The position numbers and the translations under genes were made by a program. A stretch of DNA of 64,000 nt from the NCBI GenBank assembly GCA_030429175.1, contig JAUIDD010000007.1, forward strand, positions 30,505 to 94,504, written 5' to 3'. Positions 49,401 through 56,867 of this stretch are shown here, piece by piece. Every line of letters starts with the position of its first letter. The first letter of the stretch is position 1. The DNA is from Gammaproteobacteria bacterium. Its GTDB lineage: Bacteria > Pseudomonadota > Gammaproteobacteria > Coxiellales > Coxiellaceae. The notes below the pieces were generated by a model. The model was not told where the DNA came from. It made no database searches and saw nothing but the letters and a program-made list of their open reading frames with translations.

Positions 49401-51007
49401 CAAACATGGATAATAATGATGAGAATAATAGAAAATTAAAACACGAATGCCTGCGTGGAGAAGGAGGCGCATTCAAATTTATCAAAAAATACCAAAGTCA
49501 AGAAGGGGAAAATGAAGATGCAGCGAAGGATCGCTATATAAGAGAGTTGTGTGATTCGTTATCTGAAATGGGTATTCAAGGAGTTGACAATCAATTAACA
49601 TTTTTATATGCATTTACTCAAAATGTCGGTAATTGTGCACATAGTGCGGGTAGGTCAATTGCTGTTATACCCTTTGAAAATCAAGGGGAAGATATCCTCA
49701 CAGCGTCAAGTGATTATGATGCGTCATTGAGAATTGAGGATGACTTTATTTATGTGGATATCAGGTTAGATCTTGTCCAGATGCTTGCACAGAAAAATGT
49801 AGGAAAAACAGAGATCACAGTAGCATTTAATAAAAATGAGAATAAAGTGATACCAAGAATTACATCAATGAAGCATATAATTTATGATCATGAAGTACAA
49901 GAAAGTATACAAAAAGGGTGTAAGGATAATGTGCTGATTCATATAGAAAATGATGATATTTCTGATTCTGTTTTAACAATGGATCCCTTTTCACAAGAGG
50001 AGCTAGAAGAGGCTTATGCAGTTGATAAAGCTATTGCTGTCGAGGCTGTGGCTGGAAACTTAGTAACTCGTGTAATTGATGCAGGTATACAGGCTGATCA
50101 ACGAGAAGTTTTTGAGGATTCTGATTTCGCCGAGAAAGCTCATGATGCAACAGCAAAGCCTACCCGAGAGGATGCAAGTTCGCCTCAAGACTCTGGGAAT
50201 GGTAGTGATGGAGCAGGTTCAGAAGAGGATATTGGTCCAGTCAAATCAGTTGTTGCGAATGCTAGAGCATCTCTATTCAAGCCCTCACAAAAAAAACCTG
50301 TTGGCTCGCATGGGGAACCTGAAAGCGTGCGGTCATCTTCATTCGCTAGCGCTGATAGTGAAGATTTAAGAAGCTTAGTCACACAAGCAATATCGGCAGT
50401 TTTGGATGAACTTGGATGGGACAGTGAGGCGGGTAAAGATATCAAACAAAGTTTTCACAAATTTCTAGACTCTCTAGGTGGGCCAAATGAGGCTGCTTCA
50501 TGGTGTAATCTTGAACGTATGATTGATAAAACATTCAATCAGAACCAGATTAGGCCTGAGCAACCTGGAGCTAAGGAGAGTTTTAGAGTTAGAGATAGAT
50601 GGTTGGAGGTTTCCCAACGTATTGATGCCATTACCGCGTCTAGAACATCAACTGAATCATCTCTATTGAAAAGTAATGAAGACCTAAGAACCTTAGTAAC
50701 AGAAGCAATTTCGGCAGTTTTCAATGGATCTGGGTGGAAAGGTGAGGAGTATAGCGATATCGAACAACACCTTTCCGATTTTATAGCATCTTTAGGAGGT
50801 TCAGATGAGGCTGATTCATGGATTAAGCTTAAAGCTATTGTTGATGACAAAATTGGTCAACTTCCGGATAAACCTTCCCAACCTAGAGTGAATATGGAGA
50901 TTGGAGTTGTATTTGAATGGGTTGAGGCTTCCGAACGTATTGATGCTATTATCAGGTCTAGAGCACCAATTGATGACGAGCAAGATAAGCCGGGCCCGCA
51001 GCCATAA
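46415..51007 (+). CDS. Repeat protein B, giant paralogue (1530 residues)
   Basis: The frame is open from 46337, but homology with the upstream gene puts the start at ATG 46415 (MYAYIMKRAQ). Residues 1-about 200 match the N-terminal domain of protein A. Two copies of a domain of about 220 residues, absent from A, follow at about 270-490 and 975-1200. Common features are RFYFTEA/RFLLTQM, KRECLRGDG/KHECLRGEG, IKKYQ, ELCSTLKGMG/ELCDSLSEMG and LYALTQGVG/LYAFTQNVG. Between them lies a charged helical region (about 490-970). Two C-terminal modules (about 1285-1415 and 1416-1520) match those of protein A, with the same APIDDEQDKPGPQP tail. No signal peptide or membrane segment. Unrecognised family. 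Confidence 0.75.
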   Translation: MYAYIMKRAQASSNERWQQKGFVRPIISAVKDDRLLAVQAELKLSYQQLIRYAGFEDVGYSRSFADLRYVFTKQDEGDQVYSVEVTPETAFSDEILQQVDAKLEPAPLYVLYTDKKLNENPSVDDICEAGPLALVLMSPEDQMKHNKQSVLLQFTKDKDKNREIAGNIEANCDRTVYAFPSVERVVHTHKDVNIFIREESEREMADSLYETWHVLDDKSVGFGVEDMDDADADFAETVGGDMDPPKVVLDLGEIIADENGEMLKQKIPPRKLSPIDTMRFYFTEAVNPQSMWSFMNVAKREEILKRECLRGDGKTFESIKKYQKQEEQEASRYIDELCSTLKGMGVSEKADQMTVLYALTQGVGGFFQSLANPATASIPVSHEGDVLGVDQSKSRSTMKKEGNLIRFNYTLPLILGPLGPNQKTVGLAEATLTFDTKEHPIKPRITAMQYSFNDKAVVKNIKAACGVAGDVTDISVQPLTKDELERLNASEDGWEFVDDEVFEPNDEKDQPPIDGRLMRKLKVSQAPAAAKDSDEEWDTAEKEFQADEALGKIHVKVIIPQDNAESQKLFKNLDKNFNAKTFKKFEKSGNVMPAHDLVIKSSKFSQRTHVKELGQTMAEQIEGAGRALAAPNNQKFSLVFRSTDDKNLLAYITCVDGKAKIVSFTKDVAIKDNAKLLSKNIINSLRQPSGTVFKPAVITSAHEPHGEQVAKSAKDKKLVSREEFQQILSEKIESLRKIVKQNEGFEETVKLFKDKIKRSESLMTLFNDGLSVRITDMNGNIIFCHGSKSSEVYGRKRQVKWREDDKGLQVELREIRGRKKVAEVISKDLITLKNSIDIFIVEAARKQGMRVGRSILRYIDNFEVNNKFATEQDPDTSGLKAETRSNTNTESVTNFEEAEIKAWYELEQAVDNAFAAIDDSEEKLLKLNEWKAIKEEGIGRYMYMPEKPQQMVINLTNLAEVASEITDETKLPKSLTESDKARFLLTQMFALNNFWSNMDNNDENNRKLKHECLRGEGGAFKFIKKYQSQEGENEDAAKDRYIRELCDSLSEMGIQGVDNQLTFLYAFTQNVGNCAHSAGRSIAVIPFENQGEDILTASSDYDASLRIEDDFIYVDIRLDLVQMLAQKNVGKTEITVAFNKNENKVIPRITSMKHIIYDHEVQESIQKGCKDNVLIHIENDDISDSVLTMDPFSQEELEEAYAVDKAIAVEAVAGNLVTRVIDAGIQADQREVFEDSDFAEKAHDATAKPTREDASSPQDSGNGSDGAGSEEDIGPVKSVVANARASLFKPSQKKPVGSHGEPESVRSSSFASADSEDLRSLVTQAISAVLDELGWDSEAGKDIKQSFHKFLDSLGGPNEAASWCNLERMIDKTFNQNQIRPEQPGAKESFRVRDRWLEVSQRIDAITASRTSTESSLLKSNEDLRTLVTEAISAVFNGSGWKGEEYSDIEQHLSDFIASLGGSDEADSWIKLKAIVDDKIGQLPDKPSQPRVNMEIGVVFEWVEASERIDAIIRSRAPIDDEQDKPGPQP
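50271..50483 (+). repeat. Near-identical DNA repeat, copy 3 (module start, protein B)
   Basis: The block of 45127-45330 recurs here in the second gene with very few changes, including silent positions, which points to recent recombination or gene conversion between the paralogues. Confidence 0.85.
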
Positions 51008-51010
51008 AAA

Positions 51011-51222
51011 TGTGTGTTCTATAGACATCGTTTCAACTAATTTGCTAGTATTTCCAGCTATGGATAAGCAGATAAAAGCCCGTCTTACATGGGTCAAATT
51101 GTATGAGAACAAACAAGATGCAGGATATGTTTGTAGGCACTGCGGTATATCAAGACCAACCCTACGGAAGTGGTATAAACGCTATCAAGAAAATGGCATA
51201 GATGGTCTAAAAAATCTAAGGG
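51011..51222 (+). mobile_element. 5' fragment of an IS481-family element
   Basis: Begins with the terminal repeat TGTGTGTTCTATAGACATCG four bases after the stop of protein B. The transposase start (ATG 51060, MDKQIKARLTWVKLYENKQD) is the same as that of the complete copy at 54748-55779 up to DGLKNL at 51222, where the match ends abruptly. Only the N-terminal helix-turn-helix (CRHCGISRPTLRKWYKRYQE) is left. Confidence 0.85.
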
Positions 51223-51635
51223 TAACCTCCCCCTAAAATAGGACTGCCCATAAGTAGAATTTTCTGTTAAGTTACTGAGCACAGGAGATTCACTCTGAAG
51301 AAAAGCAAATTAACGGAATCACAGACTATTGCGATGATAAATGAGGGTGAAGCTGGCGTACCAATAGCGGACTTATGTCGGCAATATAAGGTATCAACAG
51401 CTTCTTATTACAAGCTAAAGAATAAATATGCAGGCATGACCGTTCTCCTGAGCTCAAGCGGCTGAAAGCTCTAGAGCAAGAAAATCAGCGTCTAAAAGCC
51501 ATGTATGCTGATATTAGCATTTAGCACAAGATTCTCAAGGAGGTTCTGGAAAAAAAGTAGCCCGATCTGATAGACGACAATTAATTGACAGTATCAGAAC
51601 TGACTATGGATTAAGTCTTAATAAATCTTGTAAGT
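51223..51635 (+). mobile_element. Remnant of an IS3-family (IS407-like) element
   Basis: OrfA sequence (KKSKLTESQTIAMINEGEAG, DLCRQYKVSTASYYKLK) is followed by a frameshift, then ELKRLKALEQENQRLKAMYAD, an in-frame TAG and HKILKEVLEKK. The start of OrfB (RSDRRQLIDSIRTDYGLS, then SCKLV) follows and is cut by an IS481 terminal repeat. It is non-functional. Confidence 0.75.
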
Positions 51636-51664
51636 TAGTTGAAACGACGTCTATAGAACACACA
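51633..51664 (-). repeat. Inverted copy of the IS481 left terminal repeat
   Basis: The complement reads TGTGTGTTCTATAGACGTCG and differs from the terminal repeat at 51011-51040 in about one position of 30. Two left ends thus face each other over 654 bp. Confidence 0.8.
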
Positions 51665-51876
51665 TACTTGTGGTATCGATTCGAGACTAAATCTCTGACA
51701 TCTATCCGAGACAAAAACTAATGCAAAATATAGGATGGAGAACCTTGTCTCACGCACGGTGCATTATCACCCAGGTGAGGTCGGTTCCTCCATTCTCCCC
51801 CATATAATTGATCAAATTACTTGGAGAACTTCAAAATACAAGGTGAGTTATCATAAACACGTGGTGAATTAGCCAA

Positions 51877-52238
51877 AACGCTTCTTTAATAAAGCAATAG
51901 GCTACTCAGATAAACCTGAGAAGGTAACGATTGATAAAAGTGGTTCTAATAATTCTGCTTTAAAATCGATCAATAAAAGATATGCTGATACTGCTAAAAT
52001 AGAGATTCGACAAGTATAATATTTGAACAAAATTGTCGAACAAGATCATCGCTTTATTAAGCATATTATAAAACCCATGATGGGATTTAAAGCATTTCAC
52101 TTAGCACATGTAACCTTGATTTGTATCGAGCTTCACCACATGCTTCATAAAAAACAGCATCGTGAAGTAGCAAATATGCCTAGTTGCGCCCAGGTAAAGT
52201 TCATTTGTGGAAAAAATAAAAATTGTGACAGAATCGTT
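51877..52238 (+). mobile_element. Remnant of an IS6-family element
   Basis: The DDE-domain end of an IS6-type transposase is readable: KRFFNKAIGYSDKPEKVTID, KSGSNNSALKSINKRYADT, a stop at 52018-52020, then VEQDHRFIKHIIKPMMGF and IELHHMLHKKQHREV. The last codons carry a 35-bp deletion relative to the copy at 55907-56054, and an IS6-like end (GACAGAAT) closes it. Confidence 0.75.
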
Positions 52239-52347
52239 TAAGTTGCTGTACGTCTTCCTGCTGAGTTATTTGCTTACTTTCTATGCGCTGTATGATTTCT
52301 AGCCGATCAACTTCCTGATTGCTCATCTGCACGGTTTCCTGTTTCAT
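52239..52347 (-). mobile_element. N-terminal fragment of a transposase, probably ISNCY (IS1202-like)
   Basis: ATG 52347 with an AGGAG ribosome site starts MKQETVQMSNQEVDRLEIIQ and goes on to RIESKQITQQEDVQQL, the start of a helix-turn-helix typical of this transposase group. It is then cut off by the IS6 remnant. The family call is from memory of the motif and is uncertain. Confidence 0.45.
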
Positions 52348-52443
52348 TGGTCGCTCCTGGTAATCCAAAAGCGGACATTTTAACTTGGGCGAAACCGGAC
52401 ATTACTGCTTTACTCTAACATAATCTGAGACAAACTTGTAACT

Positions 52444-52469
52444 GCCTCAGAAATAGATTAACCTGAGGC
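52444..52469. repeat. Hairpin upstream of rfbA
   Basis: GCCTCAG and CTGAGGC form a 7-bp stem around a 12-base loop. It lies 55 bp before the rfbA start; it may be a terminator of former IS transcription or a leader structure. The rest of 52348-52523 shows no gene. Confidence 0.4.
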
Positions 52470-52523
52470 CTTTAGTTAGAATCAAAGTTAACTCAAAAAT
52501 GTTACGCACGATAGGTGGAAGTT

Positions 52524-53462
52524 GTGAGTAGTGGCTCTCAATTTAAAAAAGGAATTATTTTAGCAGGTGGGCATGGTACACGTATGTACCCAAATACAAC
52601 TGTGGTGAACAAACAGCTACTACCTGTTTATGATAAGCCCATGATTTATTACCCGCTATCTACTTTAATGCTTGCTGACATCAGACATATCGCCATTATT
52701 TCTTCTGAATACTGTTTACCTTTGTATAAAAAACTATTGGGCGATGGGTCGTCATGGGGAATTCAATTGGAGTATATCATTCAACGTCACCCAGATGGCA
52801 TTGCACATGCTTTTATTCTTGCTGAGGAGTTTATTAATAATGATCCTGTTTGCTTGATACTAGGAGATAATATTATTTATGGTGACTCCCTACCAAATCT
52901 CTTACGACACTCTATAAGCTCAAATAAAGGTGCTGTGATTTTTTCTTACCCTGTCACCAACCCAGAAAATTATGGCGTTGTTATCCTTGATCACAATAAT
53001 CAACCCGTAGACCTGATTGAAAAGCCTAATACTGATGTCTCAAATAACGCAATTATTGGTTTATATTTCTATGATAGTGAGGTGGTCAATATAGCAAAAT
53101 CAATAAAACCATCTGCTCGAAATGAGCTGGAAATAACAGACATCAACCGACTCTATCTGAAGAAAAACCAATTGACTGTAACATGCCTTAGCCGAGGCGT
53201 TGCCTGGCTTGACACGGGAACACCGAATAATCTTTTAGAAGCTTCTAACTACGTTTCCATTATGGAAAAAAGATTGGGATTAAAAATATATTGTCCCGAA
53301 GAAGTTGCTTGGCGTATGCAGTTTATATCTGATTCTCAGTTCTTAAGTATTATAAAAAAACTGAAACGGTCCCAGTATCAAGCATACCTACAAAAATTAT
53401 ATAATCAACCCATTAGAGCAATTCAACAAAAGGCCGTAGAAAATGACAAAATTAGCTTGTAA
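52524..53462 (+). CDS. rfbA: RfbA, glucose-1-phosphate thymidylyltransferase
   Basis: Makes dTDP-glucose from dTTP and glucose-1-phosphate, the first step to dTDP-sugars. The frame is open from GTG 52515, but GTG 52524 has the better ribosome site (AGGTGGA) and gives 312 residues. The nucleotide-binding signature is ILAGGHGTRMYPNT with KQLLPVYDKPMIYYPLSTLM; CLILGDNIIYGD and GVAWLDTGTP are also present. It overlaps rfbB by 20 bp. The genes for the next enzymes (rfbC, rfbD) are absent from the window, and IS remnants flank the pair on both sides, which suggests transfer. Confidence 0.9.
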   Translation: MSSGSQFKKGIILAGGHGTRMYPNTTVVNKQLLPVYDKPMIYYPLSTLMLADIRHIAIISSEYCLPLYKKLLGDGSSWGIQLEYIIQRHPDGIAHAFILAEEFINNDPVCLILGDNIIYGDSLPNLLRHSISSNKGAVIFSYPVTNPENYGVVILDHNNQPVDLIEKPNTDVSNNAIIGLYFYDSEVVNIAKSIKPSARNELEITDINRLYLKKNQLTVTCLSRGVAWLDTGTPNNLLEASNYVSIMEKRLGLKIYCPEEVAWRMQFISDSQFLSIIKKLKRSQYQAYLQKLYNQPIRAIQQKAVENDKISL

Positions 53463-54462
53463 CCTGCTTGTCACAGGTGGTGCAGGATTCATTGGGTCAA
53501 ACTTCCTGTCGCATGCCTTAAAGCATAACATTGCGGAGCGTATCATCAATATTGATGCGCTAACCTATGCGGGATCACTTGAAAACATCAAAGACCTCGC
53601 GACTCTAGATAACCATCTCTTTATTCATGGCAACATTAATGACTCAGATCTTGTCAAAGATACTTTTCGGCGTTATCAGATTGATACTGTGGTTCATTTC
53701 GCAGCCGAAACCCATGTGGATAACTCAATTACAAATGCAAAAGAGTTTATTAATACTAACGTCACTGGTACATTTAATTTATTAGAGGCTGCCAAAGAAA
53801 CCTGGCTCAAGAAAACTACAAAAAATAGCCAGTCAAGGCATAAGTTTTATCATGTCTCAACAGATGAAGTCTTTGGCAGTCTAAATGAGGATGAGGCCAG
53901 CTTTACTGAAGACAGTCAATATAAACCTAGCTCACCTTACTCCGCCTCAAAAGCAGCTTCTGATCATTTGGTGAATGCCTATCATCGAACGTATGGCTTG
54001 CCCACGCTCATAGGTCACTCAAGCAATAATTATGGATATAAACAACACACTGAAAAATTAATTCCAAAAATTATTGATCACTGCTTTAACCATAAACCGA
54101 TACCTCTCTATGGGAATGGAAAGCAAGTACGGGACTGGATACATGTTATTGACCACTGCAGAGCTATTACAACTTTATTAGAATATGGCAAACTAGGCGA
54201 GTCTTATAATATTAGCGCTAACAATGAGATATCAAATATCGTGCTAGCCACTCAAATTTGCAATCTATTTGATAAAATCACAAAAGCAAATCGCAACTCG
54301 ACCACTTTAATACGGCATGTAGAGGATCGCCCGGGACATGACTATCGATATAGCATCAACAATCATAAGCTCATAAGGCAAACAAACTGGCGTGCTCTCT
54401 TCAATTTACATGATACGCTCTATGACATGATCCATAAAAAAACTGCCGTGTATCAACTCTAA
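53443..54462 (+). CDS. rfbB: RfbB, dTDP-glucose 4,6-dehydratase
   Basis: 339-residue extended SDR. NAD-binding motif VTGGAGFIGSNFL (about 10-22), VSTDEVFGSL, the catalytic YSASKAASD (Tyr and Lys) and VRDWIHVIDHC. It converts dTDP-glucose into dTDP-4-keto-6-deoxyglucose, the branch-point for rhamnose and amino deoxysugars. Without rfbC/D nearby, the final sugar is unknown. It overlaps rfbA by 20 bp and ends about 100 bp before a truncated IS. Confidence 0.93.
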   Translation: MTKLACNLLVTGGAGFIGSNFLSHALKHNIAERIINIDALTYAGSLENIKDLATLDNHLFIHGNINDSDLVKDTFRRYQIDTVVHFAAETHVDNSITNAKEFINTNVTGTFNLLEAAKETWLKKTTKNSQSRHKFYHVSTDEVFGSLNEDEASFTEDSQYKPSSPYSASKAASDHLVNAYHRTYGLPTLIGHSSNNYGYKQHTEKLIPKIIDHCFNHKPIPLYGNGKQVRDWIHVIDHCRAITTLLEYGKLGESYNISANNEISNIVLATQICNLFDKITKANRNSTTLIRHVEDRPGHDYRYSINNHKLIRQTNWRALFNLHDTLYDMIHKKTAVYQL

Positions 54463-54564
54463 CGTTCATGGCAGTCGGGCCAAAGGTTAGTCACAAGTAG
54501 TTAAATTTGGTTGAAGATATGGCACAATTTCTTATTTTTTAAATCTGAATAAGAAATATTGCTC

Positions 54565-54747
54565 ATGGATAAAATAAACCCACTCTATATTTGCTTCAGT
54601 GAATTAGATGACCCGAGAAAAGAAAAACATAGCAGTCGTCACCTACTAATCGATATATTAATGCTGACGATTTTAGCAGTGATTTGCGGAGCAGATAGCT
54701 GGGTTGCTGTAGAACGTTTTGGTTATTCTAAAGAAGATTGGCTGAGA
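54565..54747 (+). mobile_element. N-terminal fragment of an ISAs1-family transposase
   Basis: ATG 54565 opens MDKINPLYICFSELDDPRKE and HLLIDILMLTILAVICGADS with WVAVERFGYSKEDWLR, the typical start of ISAs1/H-repeat transposases. It is cut after DWLR by the terminal repeat of the IS481 element. No matching 3' part lies on the far side of that element. Confidence 0.8.
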
Positions 54748-55779
54748 TGTGTGTTTCATAGAGATCCTTTCAATTTTCGAAGCTCCATCTCAAGCCGATA
54801 ATTGGGATCTTGTATGTGCTCGTTATCAGGATAATAACTTTCTTCAATGTCCTCCCATAATGGTGTTTTATCAGCCAGGTCATGGGTTATATCACAGGGT
54901 GTCTTGCTGTTAAGAGATCCATGAGGCCTATGCCAGTTGTAATAAAATTGCCATTCGGAAAGCTCATTTTGTAATTTATCAAAATCAGATAAGTCAGTTA
55001 TGGAATAGAACTCTGTCAGATCTGTTTTTTGGGAGCGCTCAACCTTGCCATTCAGGTGTGGTGAACCCGGTTTATTTGGACGAAATTTAATGCCATACGC
55101 CATTAGTTTTTCTTGTACCTTAACCGCAAAAAATTCACGCCCTCTATCTGTTTGTAATCGCTGAATAGGAAAGGGAAATTCTTCAATCATGGTATCAATG
55201 AAATCGAGAGTATTTTTGCCATTAGCGCGTTTATATAGCTTTAAAACACGCCACCTTGAGCAATCATCTACGGCTGTATATTGATAAATACCAGGAGCAA
55301 TTTTACAAGTGTCTGCTTGAACTCTATCCCCAGGTATTGGGCGTTGGTAACGTTTAAATTTTTTTTTTCGCTTTAGCTTAACAATTGGTGAAACTTGAGC
55401 TTCTGATAATACTTTTTGTATTGTGCCAATCGCTAATGAGCACTGATGTAGTCGTAATAACTCAGATTTAATACGCCGTGCTCCGAGATTACGAGCCGCT
55501 CTTAGATCAATAATCCAGCTTTTAATTTCATTAGTTAGCTTCTGATTAGGGTTGTTATGTGGACGCTTGCTTAGATTTTTTAGACCATCTATGCCATTTT
55601 CTTGATAGCGTTTATACCACTTCCGTAGGGTTGGTCTTGATATACCGCAGTGCCTACAAACATATCCTGCATCTTGTTTGTTCTCATACAATTTGACCCA
55701 TGTAAGACGGGCTTTTATCTGCTTATCCATAGTCCTGAATGGTAGCAAATTAGTTGAAAAAATGTCTATAGAACACACA
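54748..55779 (-). mobile_element. Complete IS481-family element
   Basis: About 1.03 kb bounded by imperfect inverted repeats: TGTGTGTTTCATAGAGATCC at the left, and the complement of the right end reads TGTGTGTTCTATAGACATTT. One intact transposase fills the interior. I see no clear target-site duplication. It interrupts the ISAs1 fragment on its left. Confidence 0.85.
54756..55730 (-). CDS. IS481-family transposase
   Basis: 324 residues from ATG 55730 (MDKQIKARLT); an upstream in-frame ATG at 55778 lies inside the terminal repeat and is unlikely. An N-terminal helix-turn-helix (CRHCGISRPTLRKWYKRYQE) precedes a DDE integrase core: GDRVQADTCKI (first Asp), LQTDRGREFFA (second Asp) and HLNGKVERSQKTDLTEFY (Glu). 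The catalytic triad is intact, so the element may still be active. The N-terminal 54 residues recur in the fragment at 51060. Confidence 0.9.
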   Translation of the reverse strand: MDKQIKARLTWVKLYENKQDAGYVCRHCGISRPTLRKWYKRYQENGIDGLKNLSKRPHNNPNQKLTNEIKSWIIDLRAARNLGARRIKSELLRLHQCSLAIGTIQKVLSEAQVSPIVKLKRKKKFKRYQRPIPGDRVQADTCKIAPGIYQYTAVDDCSRWRVLKLYKRANGKNTLDFIDTMIEEFPFPIQRLQTDRGREFFAVKVQEKLMAYGIKFRPNKPGSPHLNGKVERSQKTDLTEFYSITDLSDFDKLQNELSEWQFYYNWHRPHGSLNSKTPCDITHDLADKTPLWEDIEESYYPDNEHIQDPNYRLEMELRKLKGSL

Positions 55780-55906
55780 GTTAATAATCTCGCTTGCTAA
55801 ACAATATGTTTCATTTTGACGCACTTATTTCCTTCAATAAGGCACCGTGATAAAATGGACGTTCTAGAGCTAGCTCTTAATAAAGTAACCTCAGTTATGA
55901 GTTTTA

Positions 55907-56054
55907 ATTGGTATTGAGCTTCACCACATGCTTCATAAAAAACAACATCGTGAAGTAGTAAATATGCCTATATTTAAGCAGTTTTATGAATTGTCAGCGT
56001 AGTTGCGCCTAGGTAAAGTTCATTTGTGGAAAAAATAAAAATTGCGACAGAACC
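55907..56054 (+). mobile_element. 3' remnant of an IS6-family element
   Basis: Encodes IGIELHHMLHKKQHREVVNM and PIFKQFYELSA up to a stop at 56000-56002, then the conserved end region GGTAAAGTTCATTTGTGG and a terminal GCGACAGAACCC, the complement of the GGGTTCTGTCGC type IS6 end. It lacks the 35-bp deletion seen in the copy at 51877-52238. Confidence 0.75.
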
Positions 56055-56079
56055 CGTATCAGATGGCTCGGACCCGGGC

Positions 56080-56829
56080 TTACTGGGTATAGTTCCAAGT
56101 AGTACGAAGCCTGTGTAGTTTTGGTCGGTTAAGTGAATTAAAATTTTCAGCTTCATTTGCCACTATTTTCCCGCTTTTGATTTTGTCACTCCAGTCGCCT
56201 ACGCCGTAGCGATAAGGCTCTCCCTCTGTTTTATACTCTAATAATGATGCTTCAAACTCAACGCCCAAAAATAGACATATATTGCGTATGGACTGCTCTG
56301 GTTGAGTAATCAGGCTTTCATACTTGATTAAGTGTGCCTGATCAAGTGTTGCAATCGCTTCTTCAAATGTATCAACGTAGTTGGCTATCAAGTTTATCGC
56401 TTCAAGCTCTGATCTGCCATCCTTTGCATTGATGATAGATTTGAATATATTACCCGGGTCTCGTTTCAAAAAAATATAGCGGGCATTCGGCCAAAAGCTT
56501 GATATCCTTTTCCAGGCAAGTAAATTGCTTGGTGTTTTGTCTATAAATATAGCTTTATTTGCACGCTGTAGTAACAATTGATAGGTCGCATCCCATAATA
56601 GCATTTTTAAGTCATCTGCTGTTAGCTTGTGTAACATTAAAGATGCAGATAAGTATTCATCACTTGTATTGACTTTTAAGAAATCAAAGTGACATTCATG
56701 TGGAGAATAGAGCTTGCTATGGCTGTTTAATATAGATCTTAAGAGTGTCGAGCCTGAGCGAATACATGAAAAAATAAATATAGGAGAATGACGAGAGGTT
56801 ATAGCAGGAGGATGAATATTATTCGACAT
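56080..56829 (-). CDS. Sulfotransferase-family protein
   Basis: 249 residues. The PAPS phosphate-binding loop appears near the start (IFIFSCIRSGSTLLRSILNS, about 17-36), and a later helix FLKRDPGNIFKSIINAKDG corresponds to the 3'-phosphate site. These are the two motifs of the fold. It should transfer a sulfo group to a glycan or small molecule. It is the last gene visible in the minus-strand cluster, 38 bp after the GT4 gene. A member with some other acyl/phospho donor cannot be excluded. Confidence 0.75.
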   Translation of the reverse strand: MSNNIHPPAITSRHSPIFIFSCIRSGSTLLRSILNSHSKLYSPHECHFDFLKVNTSDEYLSASLMLHKLTADDLKMLLWDATYQLLLQRANKAIFIDKTPSNLLAWKRISSFWPNARYIFLKRDPGNIFKSIINAKDGRSELEAINLIANYVDTFEEAIATLDQAHLIKYESLITQPEQSIRNICLFLGVEFEASLLEYKTEGEPYRYGVGDWSDKIKSGKIVANEAENFNSLNRPKLHRLRTTWNYTQ

Positions 56830-56867
56830 TAGATGTCTCCAAAAGTGCAGGCGGTGAGGATAAAAAT

